NCBI GenBank assembly: GCA_963676515.1
Contig: OY781061.1
Location: forward strand, 806,001-870,000
DNA: 64,000 nt
From: G963667145 sp963676515 [NCBI: Candidatus Cloacimonadota bacterium]
GTDB lineage: Bacteria; Cloacimonadota; Cloacimonadia; G963667145
Direction: 5' to 3'
Shown here one piece after another: positions 50,689-58,266 of the stretch (position 1 is the stretch's first letter; the number at the start of each line of letters is the position of its first letter). Below the pieces are notes generated by a model, which saw nothing but the letters and a program-made list of their open reading frames with translations, was not told where the DNA came from and did no database searches. Position numbers and translations under genes: made by a program.

Positions 50689-51880
50689 TTTTTTTTATAT
50701 TTTTGACCTCGAGATAAGCATAGCCGTCGGGGAAGATTATCTCCAAAGGCTTGTTTTCTGATAGATTTTCCAGTTTTCTTACAGTTTTTCCGTCTTGCCT
50801 TGTTATTGTGTAGCCTCTTGACAAAGTTTTCAGTGGTGACAGCTCTAACAGTTTTCCCTCGCTTGCTTTGAAATTTTCGTTAATTTTGTGCAATGCTGAC
50901 GCCAGCAAATAGTTTAGTTTAAGTCGATAGTTGACGATTTTGGCGTCAATTTCTTTCAATTTCGTGAACGGAGACAGCGTAAGTAAAGTTTGCTGTAGCA
51001 GGTTTATTCTTTGTCGGTGGATTGTTAATTTTGTTTTTACCTTTAGAGTTATGAGGCTTTGAGCGTCTTGAAGCTTTTCTAATAAGTCTTGCTTGTCTGG
51101 TACGGCGAGTTCCGCTGCTGCAGAAGGTGTGGGGGCTCTCATATCTGCCACAAAATCGGCTAGAGCGAAGTCTGTTTCGTGTCCCACAGCAGAAATTATA
51201 GGAGTTTTAGCGGCAAAAATTGCTTGGGCAAGCTCTTCTGCGTTGAAACAGAAAAGGTCTTCTTGGCTACCACCGCCTCTACCGATTATCAGGGTGTCTA
51301 CTGGGAATTTTTCTTCAAAATATTTTATTCCTTGGATGACAGTCTTAGCAGCTTTTTCGCCTTGTACGGTGGCGGGATATAGGTAGATTTGGCAGGGGAA
51401 TCTTCGCGAGAGTACATTTTTGATATCTTGGATAGCCGCTCCAGTTGCAGAGGTTATGATGCCGATTTTGCGGGGATATTTGGGAATCTTTTTTTTGTGA
51501 GCAGCGTCAAAAAGTCCTTCCGAAGCTAGTTTGTTTTTTAGTTCTTCAAACTTTTTGTTGAGGTCTCCAGCTCCTTTTTTCTCCATTTGTGACACCACTA
51601 TTTGGTATGTGCCTCCGACTTCATAAACATCTAGTTTGCCAAAGCAGATAACCTCTTCACCGTTTTGTGGGACAAAATCAAGCCTGGAGGAGTAATAGCG
51701 AAACATGATGCCTCTGATGGTGGCTTTGTCGTCTTTGAGACTAAAGTAAAGATGCCCAGAACGGTGTAGTGTGCAGTTGGAAAGCTCACCTTTTATAAAC
51801 AGGTTGGGGATATTGTTTTTTACGATGTTTTTAAGGTGTCCGTTTATTTCGCTAACGCTAAAAATTTCTCTATTTTCCAT
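50669..51880 (-). CDS. xseA: Exodeoxyribonuclease VII large subunit
   Basis: Catalytic subunit of exonuclease VII, degrading single-stranded DNA. The 403-residue sequence shows the N-terminal OB fold (FSVSEINGHLKNIV, GELSNCTLHRSGHLYFSLKD in part), the catalytic block GRGGGSQEDL, SAVGHETDFALADFVAD and RAPTPSAAAE. Small subunit xseB is not seen nearby. It lies 14 nt downstream of hydF and may be co-transcribed with hydE-hydF. Confidence 0.95.
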   Translation of the reverse strand: MENREIFSVSEINGHLKNIVKNNIPNLFIKGELSNCTLHRSGHLYFSLKDDKATIRGIMFRYYSSRLDFVPQNGEEVICFGKLDVYEVGGTYQIVVSQMEKKGAGDLNKKFEELKNKLASEGLFDAAHKKKIPKYPRKIGIITSATGAAIQDIKNVLSRRFPCQIYLYPATVQGEKAAKTVIQGIKYFEEKFPVDTLIIGRGGGSQEDLFCFNAEELAQAIFAAKTPIISAVGHETDFALADFVADMRAPTPSAAAELAVPDKQDLLEKLQDAQSLITLKVKTKLTIHRQRINLLQQTLLTLSPFTKLKEIDAKIVNYRLKLNYLLASALHKINENFKASEGKLLELSPLKTLSRGYTITRQDGKTVRKLENLSENKPLEIIFPDGYAYLEVKNIKKTKFPAR

Positions 51881-51894
51881 AAAGTCCTGTTTGT

Positions 51895-53085
51895 TTAGTT
51901 GAAAGGTTGGAGAGCTTTGTCTAAAATTCCGTTAATTTTGCAAATCAACATACCGTAGTTTGTAATTGGTGTGTTTTGCTCCTTGGCTCGGTAAAGTCGT
52001 CTTTTGACTTCCGTGTTGTTCATCATACAGCCTCCACAGTGGATTACCAGAGCCAGATGCTCCATATTTTCGGGGTAATCGCTGCCGACACTGAAGACGA
52101 ACTTTAGCTCTTTGCCTGTATATTTACTGAGCCATTTGGGAATTTTGTAGCGACCGATGTCGTCGCCTTGTGTGTGATGAGAGCAGGCTTCGGCTATCAA
52201 TATTGTATCGCCGTCTTGAAGTTTATCGATTTGCTCTATTCCTTCTAAGAGTAAATCAAGGTCTCCTTTGTAGCGAGCGAACACGATCGAAAATGTAGTA
52301 AAGAGAACATTCTTGGGAATAATCTCTTTTATTTGTGTTACAGCTTGCGAATCTGTGATAATCATCTTGGGATTGTCTAGCAAAGCTTCCGCCAGTTGTT
52401 CCGACTGGGTAACTATGGCGATTGCGTCGTTATCTAAGATATTTCTTAGCACCTGTACTTGAGGCAATATTAAGCGAGATTTGGGGGCGGAGTCATCAAT
52501 TGGGCAGTTTAGAACGACTTTATCGCTCTTTTTCAGCAGATCATCGAGTAAAAATTGCTTTTTTTTATGCTTTTCAGGCAAAATTTCGATAATTTTTTCT
52601 TTTAGTGCGACAATAGAGCTTTGATCTAAGCAAGAAACTTCTTGGCAATAAATGCCTAGATTATGACAAAATTTCTTGTTTTTAGGGTCAATTTTCAGTA
52701 AATCTACCTTGTTGAAGACAATTATTGTCTCAATTTCGAGATTTTTTAGCTTTTTTATCAATTCTTCGTCTTCACTAACGATTCCTTCCTCGGCGACGAC
52801 TAAGATAGCTAAGTCTGTTCTCATCAAGATTTGTAGACTAGCTTTGCGTCTTTTCTCTCCGAGTATTCCTTTATCATCTATGCCAGCTGTGTCGTAAAAA
52901 GTTACAGGTCCAACAGGAATGAGTTCGTATCTTTTGGCTACAGGGTCGGTGGTCGTGCCTCGCGTGGAGTCCACGATCGAGATATTTTGTTCTGTTAGGG
53001 CGTTTATCAGAGAAGATTTACCAGCGTTTATTTTGCCTATGATGGCGATATTGAGCCTTTCTCCTTTGGGTATAAGCTGTTTCAT
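51895..53085 (-). CDS. hydF: [FeFe]-hydrogenase maturation GTPase HydF
   Basis: Scaffold GTPase that carries the H-cluster precursor to the hydrogenase. The 396-residue protein has G1 GKINAGKSS, TTTDPVAKRYEL as switch I with G3 DTAGIDDKG, G4 NKVD, and the C-terminal iron-sulfur ligands in EACSHHTQGDDIGR and HCGGCMMN (the CxH...HCxxC pattern). It overlaps hydE by 4 nt (ATGA). Confidence 0.96.
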   Translation of the reverse strand: MKQLIPKGERLNIAIIGKINAGKSSLINALTEQNISIVDSTRGTTTDPVAKRYELIPVGPVTFYDTAGIDDKGILGEKRRKASLQILMRTDLAILVVAEEGIVSEDEELIKKLKNLEIETIIVFNKVDLLKIDPKNKKFCHNLGIYCQEVSCLDQSSIVALKEKIIEILPEKHKKKQFLLDDLLKKSDKVVLNCPIDDSAPKSRLILPQVQVLRNILDNDAIAIVTQSEQLAEALLDNPKMIITDSQAVTQIKEIIPKNVLFTTFSIVFARYKGDLDLLLEGIEQIDKLQDGDTILIAEACSHHTQGDDIGRYKIPKWLSKYTGKELKFVFSVGSDYPENMEHLALVIHCGGCMMNNTEVKRRLYRAKEQNTPITNYGMLICKINGILDKALQPFN

Positions 53086-54125
53086 AGTAATATCTCCTTA
53101 GATTGTTTAGTTTTTGTTTTATTGATGAAGTGTTTGGGATCTCCTGCGAGCCCTGGGTTTATGGTTTCGTTTAAGATAGTGGCGTAGTTTAACATTTCAG
53201 AATCGTCCACGAGGGCTTTATTTTCGTAAAGGGAGTAGTTATTTTTATAAGATTCGGGTGTTAAGTTTGGCATTAGGACATTGGCGCCTGCTTTTATACC
53301 TTTCAGATATCCTTCATTCTCTATAGTTTGTAGGGCTGTAGACGCCACGATATTTATATCTGGGAGCAATATTCGGCAAATAGCAATGACTTTTAAAGTT
53401 AGTTCTAGATTTTGTCGAAGGCTTATGCTGCTTGATTTATGCCACATAGGGGTGTTTTGGCAAGGGATATAAGGTCCTAGCCCTAGCATATCAACATCGA
53501 GTTTTTGGAAGAAGAGGATGTCTTGGGCGATGCTTTCCAGAGTTTGCCCAGGAAAGCCAACTAAAATACCAGTTCCTGTCTGATATCCGATATCTTTAAG
53601 AAAATGTAAGCATTCTAATCTGTTGCTGTAGCTCATCTCCGGTGGATGGATTTCTTTGTAGAGAGACGGGTTAGATGTCTCAATCCTCAAGAGATAACGG
53701 TCAGCTCCAGAGTCAAACCATCTTTGATAAGTTTCTTTTGTTTGTTCCCCTGTAGACAGCACAACTTTAAAGTTTTTGTTAGTTTTTTTGGCAAATTTGA
53801 TGATATTGTTTATATTTTTGACAAATTGTTGGTCTGTTCTTTCTCCTGATTGGATCACAAAAGATGCGTATCCTTGCTTATTTATTTTCTCAATATTCAT
53901 TTTCATCTGAGGCAAAGAGATTTCAAACCTTTCTATTTTTTCATTTTTTGCTCGAATGCCACAATAGAAACAGTTTCTCGTGCAAAAATTACTGTACTCA
54001 AGCAACGCTCTGAGGAATGTCACAGCACCCAAATTGGTTAATTTTGTGTGGTAGGCACGGTTAAAGAGCTCTTGACTCTCTTTTTTGCTCAGGAGAGCAA
54101 GAATCTCTTTTTTATTCATTTGCAT
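53082..54125 (-). CDS. hydE: [FeFe]-hydrogenase H-cluster radical-SAM maturase HydE
   Basis: Radical-SAM enzyme that processes the HydG product during H-cluster assembly. The 347-residue sequence has the cluster motif NFCTRNCFYCGIR, SGERTD, RIETSNPSLY, GILVGFPGQT and GLGPYIPCQNTP, typical of HydE. The ATG at 54125 has no ribosome site and begins only 7 nt after a -10-like TCTTAT, so the transcript may be leaderless; a second ATG lies two codons in. It leads the hydE-hydF unit, divergent from a FadR-type regulator gene. Confidence 0.96.
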   Translation of the reverse strand: MQMNKKEILALLSKKESQELFNRAYHTKLTNLGAVTFLRALLEYSNFCTRNCFYCGIRAKNEKIERFEISLPQMKMNIEKINKQGYASFVIQSGERTDQQFVKNINNIIKFAKKTNKNFKVVLSTGEQTKETYQRWFDSGADRYLLRIETSNPSLYKEIHPPEMSYSNRLECLHFLKDIGYQTGTGILVGFPGQTLESIAQDILFFQKLDVDMLGLGPYIPCQNTPMWHKSSSISLRQNLELTLKVIAICRILLPDINIVASTALQTIENEGYLKGIKAGANVLMPNLTPESYKNNYSLYENKALVDDSEMLNYATILNETINPGLAGDPKHFINKTKTKQSKEILL

Positions 54126-54131
54126 TTGAGC

Positions 54132-54160
54132 ATAAGAAAAGATTTTATGGTTTGAGTCAA
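54132..54160 (-). promoter_or_regulatory. hydE-hydF promoter, with back-to-back -35 of the regulator gene
   Basis: Minus strand: -35 TTGACT (54160-54155), 17-nt spacer, -10 TCTTAT (54137-54132). On the plus strand TTGACA (54171-54176) lies 10 nt away and could be the -35 of the divergent regulator, though no clear -10 follows. The two form an inverted repeat GTCAAG-8 nt-CTTGAC that might also be an operator. Confidence 0.65.
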
Positions 54161-54242
54161 GAAATAAAACTTGACAGTTAAAACTTGTCGGACATCAGAG
54201 GAGAAAGGCGAATGTTTGCTTTGTAGGCATAAAGGAGAACGA

Positions 54243-54953
54243 ATGGCGATAAAAAGAGAAAAGCTTTCTGAATTGGTTAGGAAAAAGTTGCGTAAAATAG
54301 TGCAAGGTAAGCCGACGGGATTTAAATTACCATCAGAAAATGATTTGGCGAAGCAGTTCTCGGTGAGCAGGTCTACTATCAGAGAAGCGGTCAGTACCTT
54401 AATAGCTGAGGGGCTAATATTGGTGCGACAAGGTAAAGGGTTGTTTGTCAGAAGTGAGCAAAAAGATCCAGTTTTAGGAGCAAAAGAGTCGCTGGAGGAT
54501 AAAGATAAGCTTTGGCATGCCTATATTATGTCTAATTTATTGGAATGCAATAATATTATCGATATTGCTTCAGATATTTCCGAAGATCAGGTAAACAGAC
54601 TTGAGAAAAATATCAAAAGATTTGTTGATTGTACAGAGAAAGAGGTTGATCAGGAGAAAAGATTACATACTTTGATGGAAATAGATCATGAGTTTCATTT
54701 CTTGTTGGCTAGTTTTTCTCATAACAGTTTTCTTTTTGCCTTTTTGGACTACCTTTTTATTAGGACAAGAGCGTCTCGTCGTTATTTTTTGGGTTCTGCG
54801 GAGAAGGAGCAAAGAATGATCTGGGAACACAGAAGTATGGTGGAAGCTTTGGCTAAAGGAACGGGATTAGCGGCAAAAGCTTTAATGGAAGGACATTTAG
54901 ACAATTATTTGGAATATTTGGTACACGAATTGGGTAATTTTAAAAAAAATTAG
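54243..54953 (+). CDS. GntR/FadR-subfamily transcriptional regulator
   Basis: A 236-residue regulator. The winged helix (about 5-75) reads LPSENDLAKQFSVSRSTIREAV and RQGKGLFVR. The C-terminal FCD ligand domain contains DHEFHFLLA, IWEHRSMVEAL and GHLDNYLEYL, where the Asp/His residues usually bind a metal and a small carboxylate. ATG 54243 follows AAGGAG by 6 nt; a TTG 72 nt earlier is in frame but overlaps the -35 box. Divergent orientation from hydE suggests control of hydEF, which is inference. The ligand is unknown. Confidence 0.9.
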   Translation: MAIKREKLSELVRKKLRKIVQGKPTGFKLPSENDLAKQFSVSRSTIREAVSTLIAEGLILVRQGKGLFVRSEQKDPVLGAKESLEDKDKLWHAYIMSNLLECNNIIDIASDISEDQVNRLEKNIKRFVDCTEKEVDQEKRLHTLMEIDHEFHFLLASFSHNSFLFAFLDYLFIRTRASRRYFLGSAEKEQRMIWEHRSMVEALAKGTGLAAKALMEGHLDNYLEYLVHELGNFKKN

Positions 54954-54983
54954 CACTTTTCACCTTTTTTCAGTAAAAAGTGC
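54953..54983. terminator. Convergent terminator between fadR-type gene and trpB
   Basis: GCACTTTT (54953-54960) pairs with AAAAGTGC (54976-54983) around a 15-nt loop, beginning at the regulator's stop codon. It is placed to end transcripts of both the plus regulator gene and minus trpB (ending 55000). Confidence 0.65.
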
Positions 54984-54999
54984 CAAAATAATTGCTTTT

Positions 55000-56178
55000 T
55001 TACATATAGTTAGATTCAATATATTCTAAATCTTTGTCTCCTCGTCCAGAGAGATTTATCAGTATTTTCTCACTATTTTTGCATTTTTTTGCTAGTTTTT
55101 TTACAAAAGCAACAGCATGAGAGCTTTCTAGAGCAGGAATTATCCCTTCACTCTTGCATAAAGTGAAAAAGCCTTCTAGAGCTTCTTTGTCTGTAATAGT
55201 GTGATAGCTTACCTTTTTTATATCTTTTAGATAGCTGTGTACCGGACCTACTCCTGGGTAGTCTAGTCCACTGGCGATGGTGTTTACTGGAGAAGGATTT
55301 CCTTGTTCATCTTGGAGCAAGTAACTTCTGAAACCGTGTAAAATGCCTGGAGTTCCTTTAGTGAGAGTGGCAGCGTGTTCTCCTACCTTGAAAGACTGTC
55401 CTGCTGGCTCTACTCCGTGCATTTTTACGCTTTCATCTTCGAGAAAAGCTCTAAAAAGACCGATAGCGTTGCTACCTCCACCGATGCAAGCTACTAAGTG
55501 ATCTGGTAATCCGCCAGTGAGTTCTAAAAATTGTTGGCGAGCTTCTTGCCCCACGATGGACTGGAAATCTTGTACCATTTGAGGAAAAGGGTGTGGTCCT
55601 ACAACTGATCCGATAGCATAAAATTGGTTTTTGATGTCTTTTAGGTACTCTTGGAAAGCGATGTCAACGGCTTCTTTTAGTGTAGCGAGCCCGATAGTTA
55701 CTGGTATTACCTTGGCACCCAGTAATTTCATTCTGATTACATTCGGTTTCTCTTTTTCAATATCTACTGCTCCCATATATATATCGCACTCCAGTCCGAG
55801 TAAAGTAGCAGCGGTGGCTAGAGCTACACCGTGTTGTCCTGCACCTGTTTCGGCGACAACTTTCTTTTTGCCCATTTTTTTGGCTAAAAGCACTTCCCCG
55901 AGACAATGGTTGAGTTTATGAGCTCCTGTGTGGTTCAGGTCTTCTCTCTTTAAGTATATTTGAGCTCCGTATTTTTTGCTCAAACTCTTGGCAAAGTATG
56001 TGGGAGTAGGTCTGCCTGAGTAGTGTTTATAGAGATCGTGTAGCTCTTCTATGAAGTTGGGATCTTTTTTTAGTTGTTGGTACTGTTTATCGATATAATT
56101 TAGTTCTTTTTTAAGTTCTTCGGGTACGAAAACGCCTCCGTATTCTCCGAAAAATCCATTTATAGTGTCAAATTGCAT
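55000..56178 (-). CDS. trpB: Tryptophan synthase beta subunit
   Basis: PLP enzyme joining indole and serine to give tryptophan. The 392-residue TrpB1-type sequence has [12 protein letters not shown], the PLP lysine in HTGAHKLN (K88), [11 protein letters not shown] and the phosphate loop [10 protein letters not shown], ending LSGRGDKD. There is no trpA or other trp gene nearby, so the subunit may use free indole, or partner genes lie elsewhere. AAGGA lies 6-7 nt before the ATG. A leader peptide with two terminal Trp codons is 94 nt upstream, implying control by tryptophan supply. Confidence 0.96.
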   Translation of the reverse strand: MQFDTINGFFGEYGGVFVPEELKKELNYIDKQYQQLKKDPNFIEELHDLYKHYSGRPTPTYFAKSLSKKYGAQIYLKREDLNHTGAHKLNHCLGEVLLAKKMGKKKVVAETGAGQHGVALATAATLLGLECDIYMGAVDIEKEKPNVIRMKLLGAKVIPVTIGLATLKEAVDIAFQEYLKDIKNQFYAIGSVVGPHPFPQMVQDFQSIVGQEARQQFLELTGGLPDHLVACIGGGSNAIGLFRAFLEDESVKMHGVEPAGQSFKVGEHAATLTKGTPGILHGFRSYLLQDEQGNPSPVNTIASGLDYPGVGPVHSYLKDIKKVSYHTITDKEALEGFFTLCKSEGIIPALESSHAVAFVKKLAKKCKNSEKILINLSGRGDKDLEYIESNYM

Positions 56179-56258
56179 ATTATTTTCCTTGAGTTATGAT
56201 TTTTTTAAAGGGTATGGGATAATGCGAGTCTAAAGAAAGCCCGCAATTAGGATTTTTA

Positions 56259-56277
56259 TGGTAGGGTAGCCCTACCA
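56259..56277 (-). promoter_or_regulatory. Attenuator-like hairpin in the trpB leader
   Basis: TGGTAGGG (56277-56270) pairs perfectly with CCCTACCA (56266-56259) around a 3-nt loop. The 5' arm contains the second Trp codon and the stop of the leader peptide, so a ribosome stalled there would prevent folding. A second, weaker stem (GCGGG with CUCGC) lies about 15 nt downstream. I see no U-run that would make a classical terminator, so the switch may act on translation or differ from the E. coli type. Confidence 0.65.
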
Positions 56278-56349
56278 CCATCGCAATGTAGAACAAAAGT
56301 TATTGGAGAAAAGAAGAGAGTAACGAAAAAGAACACAGGTTTTTTTCAT
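56272..56349 (-). CDS. trp leader peptide (25 residues, ends Trp-Trp)
   Basis: Minus-strand ATG 56349 is preceded by a perfect AGGAGG (56365-56360) with 10-nt spacing. The frame runs M-K-K-T-C-V-L-F-R-Y, continues through a Ser/Leu/Phe-rich middle, and ends L-R-W-W-stop (TAG 56274-56272). Two adjacent TGG codons right before the stop are the hallmark of tryptophan-sensing leader peptides. It lies between an aminotransferase gene and trpB on the same strand. The role is inferred from position and codons; the peptide itself has no other expected function. Confidence 0.8.
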   Translation of the reverse strand: MKKTCVLFRYSLLFSNNFCSTLRWW

Positions 56350-56366
56350 ATTGTTACTACCTCCTT

Positions 56367-56395
56367 TCAATGAAAATTTTGAGTCAATGAAAATT
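56367..56395. repeat. 12-bp direct repeat upstream of the trp leader
   Basis: TCAATGAAAATT occurs at 56367-56378 and again at 56384-56395, a 17-bp period, ending within the aminotransferase stop codon. The position just before the leader ribosome site suggests a possible regulator site or chance duplication. On the minus strand it includes a TTGACT. Confidence 0.5.
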
Positions 56396-57692
56396 AAGCG
56401 GTACTTTTGTCAACAATTAAATATTGGTGGAGCAGTTCGGATAATAAGTGAGGAATCTCTTTTATCTCTTCAGGAGAAGCAACATATGAAAGACGCAGTT
56501 GATAGTGCTTGTATTTTGAGTTTGAGAGATAAAAACTGGTTAATGGGGAAAAAAGTAGAGTAAAATCACCATTTTTTGTGCAAACTTTGCCTTTTTCAGC
56601 ACAAAATTGACAAAATTTTTCTATTTTAAAGCTTTTTGGTACGAGATTTCGCAAATCCACGATAGAGTAGAGAGCAGATTCAGGGGAAGAGACGATAACC
56701 TTTGGAATCCTCTTTTTTAGTTCAATTGTAGTAGAAATTATCAATTTTTGGTAGTATTTTCGTAAATCTTCGTACCATTTTTGTAAATCTTCCTCTTTTT
56801 CAGTGGAAATACCTCCAACTATGTATTGACCTATCGCTCCAGCACAAAGATGAGATGATGCGGAGATGATAGCTTTTTGGATAAACTTTTTGTTGTCGCT
56901 GACCAAAGCTCCAATTCTTAGTCCGCATCCGTTTAATCCTTTGGAGACGGTTTCGATGCTTATTCTTCTCTTGCTGATGCCGGGAGCTTTTTCTTCGTCG
57001 ATTTTCCAGATGGAGGGAGATTCTAATTGTGTATAGTGCAAAAATCGGTAAGCTTCGTCGCTAATCATCCACAGGTTGTATTTTACGCAAAGTTTAGCTA
57101 TTTTGACCATTTCTTCTTGTGAGAGCAATTTTCCTGTGGGATTGTCGTAAGGTATGACGAGAATAGCACTAGGGTTGTGTTTTTTGATGATTTCTTCTAA
57201 ATCTGTGTCACAGCGGAAGTGTCCATCTGTGCAGAGAGAGTAGGGTAGCACGACTATTGGTATCTTGTAGGAGTTTGCTATGCTGATGTAGTTGGAATAG
57301 GTAGGCTCGGAAATGATGAGGGGTCTTTGAGTTTGGCAGCAGCCCAGAAGTGCCAAATCCATAGCTTGTGAGCCGCCATTGGTGACGATTAGTTCTAAAT
57401 CGTCTGTTTTGGCTCCGCAGAGCGAGATCATCTTCTTGAAAGCTCTTTTCGTGTCTTCTCTGCCAGAAGTGGCGGTGTATTTCACTATACCTTGTCCCAG
57501 TTCGGGGTCTTTTCCGATCTCTTTGAGTCTTTTTAACATAGCTGGGTGTATCGGCAGGCTGACATTTCCGATGGAGGCGTTGATTGCTTTTGTGGAGTCT
57601 GTGCGGTTGGAAAAGCATTGCTGAGCTTGTCTGATAGCCGAAATTGTTAAATTTTGAAAGTATTTGGAAAAATCAAGTTGTTTATCACACAT
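56394..57692 (-). CDS. Class I/II PLP-dependent aminotransferase
   Basis: A 432-residue fold-type I aminotransferase. Conserved parts include GQGIVKYTATSGRED, TNGGSQAMDLAL, PYDNPTGKLL, DEAYRFLHY and the PLP lysine in ETVSKGLNGCGLRIG with its Arg ligand. The substrate cannot be deduced; aspartate/aromatic types are possible. AGGAG lies 6-7 nt before the ATG. The gene precedes the trp leader and trpB on the same strand, so a link with tryptophan or indole-pyruvate metabolism is conceivable but unproven. Confidence 0.9.
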   Translation of the reverse strand: MCDKQLDFSKYFQNLTISAIRQAQQCFSNRTDSTKAINASIGNVSLPIHPAMLKRLKEIGKDPELGQGIVKYTATSGREDTKRAFKKMISLCGAKTDDLELIVTNGGSQAMDLALLGCCQTQRPLIISEPTYSNYISIANSYKIPIVVLPYSLCTDGHFRCDTDLEEIIKKHNPSAILVIPYDNPTGKLLSQEEMVKIAKLCVKYNLWMISDEAYRFLHYTQLESPSIWKIDEEKAPGISKRRISIETVSKGLNGCGLRIGALVSDNKKFIQKAIISASSHLCAGAIGQYIVGGISTEKEEDLQKWYEDLRKYYQKLIISTTIELKKRIPKVIVSSPESALYSIVDLRNLVPKSFKIEKFCQFCAEKGKVCTKNGDFTLLFSPLTSFYLSNSKYKHYQLRLSYVASPEEIKEIPHLLSELLHQYLIVDKSTA

Positions 57693-57802
57693 TGTTTTTC
57701 TCCTGTTTTTAGTTTAGAGTATTTTCGAGCTAAACAGGAAATCTGGAAACAAACTGTAAAGAGAAAAATGAGAAAATCGAGAAAACACTGAAAAACTCCC
57801 AA

Positions 57803-57842
57803 AAACACTCTTTTTTGCTGAAATTTGCAAAAAAGAGTGTTT
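57803..57842. repeat. Perfect 16-bp inverted repeat
   Basis: AAACACTCTTTTTTGC (57803-57818) and GCAAAAAAGAGTGTTT (57827-57842) are exact complements with an 8-nt loop. With internal T6/A6 tracts it resembles a terminator, but it lies between two divergent genes where no transcript should end, unless a small RNA is encoded here. Confidence 0.85.
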
Positions 57843-58152
57843 AGATATTAGGCAAACGCTGAAAATGTGCGATAAATTTTAGGAGAAAAAATAGAAATTC
57901 GTAGTGGGAGTAAAAAGAGCAAGATAAAGAAAACTGAAAAATTATTAAAAAACTAATTTTTAATAGTTAAAGCAATGAAAAGAAAGGAAATAACACTTCT
58001 TAGAATTTGTTAAACGGTAAAAATTGCTCAAAATCTTGTGCAAAAAGTGTGTTTTTCGTGGATAAAAGTGTGATTTTGCAGGTGATTTCTATTTCGTAAC
58101 CTTTTAATTTTCAGTGGATTAGGCGGGTGTGCATTATTTCAAAATAAATGTG

Positions 58153-58180
58153 TTGACAACTCTTTTGCCTCTTATCTTAT
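58153..58180 (+). promoter_or_regulatory. Promoter of the giant lipoprotein gene
   Basis: Perfect -35 TTGACA (58153-58158), 16-nt spacer, -10-like TCTTAT (58175-58180), the same -10 as the hydE promoter. It leaves a leader of about 80 nt before the AAGGAG site. Confidence 0.6.
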
Positions 58181-58266
58181 TGTTAGAGTGGGTGGATTGT
58201 GGACAATATTATGAAATTTCAGCACAATCTTTTGTTTCCCCTTATATTTATTGAAGGAGTTTTGTC

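Larger units (their letters stand above)
57693..58266. other. 574-nt divergent intergenic region without a gene
   Basis: Between the minus-strand aminotransferase and the plus-strand giant lipoprotein I see no credible open reading frame, tRNA or known RNA. It contains a perfect 16-bp inverted repeat (57803-57842), an AT-only hairpin (57944-57964, ATTAAAAA and TTTTTAAT), two DnaA-box-like near matches (58057-58065, 58198-58206) and the promoter at 58153-58180. Base composition is strongly A-rich in 57720-58020. Confidence 0.7.

Noticed and set aside
56179-56349. Tryptophan T-box riboswitch before trpB
   Set aside because: I see no T-box consensus or specifier-loop architecture; the leader peptide with Trp-Trp codons explains the region better.
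58057-58206. Two DnaA-box-like sites (58057-58065 and 58198-58206)
   Set aside because: Each has a mismatch, they are 140 bp apart with no cluster, and the better cluster lies next to dnaA at 17 kb.
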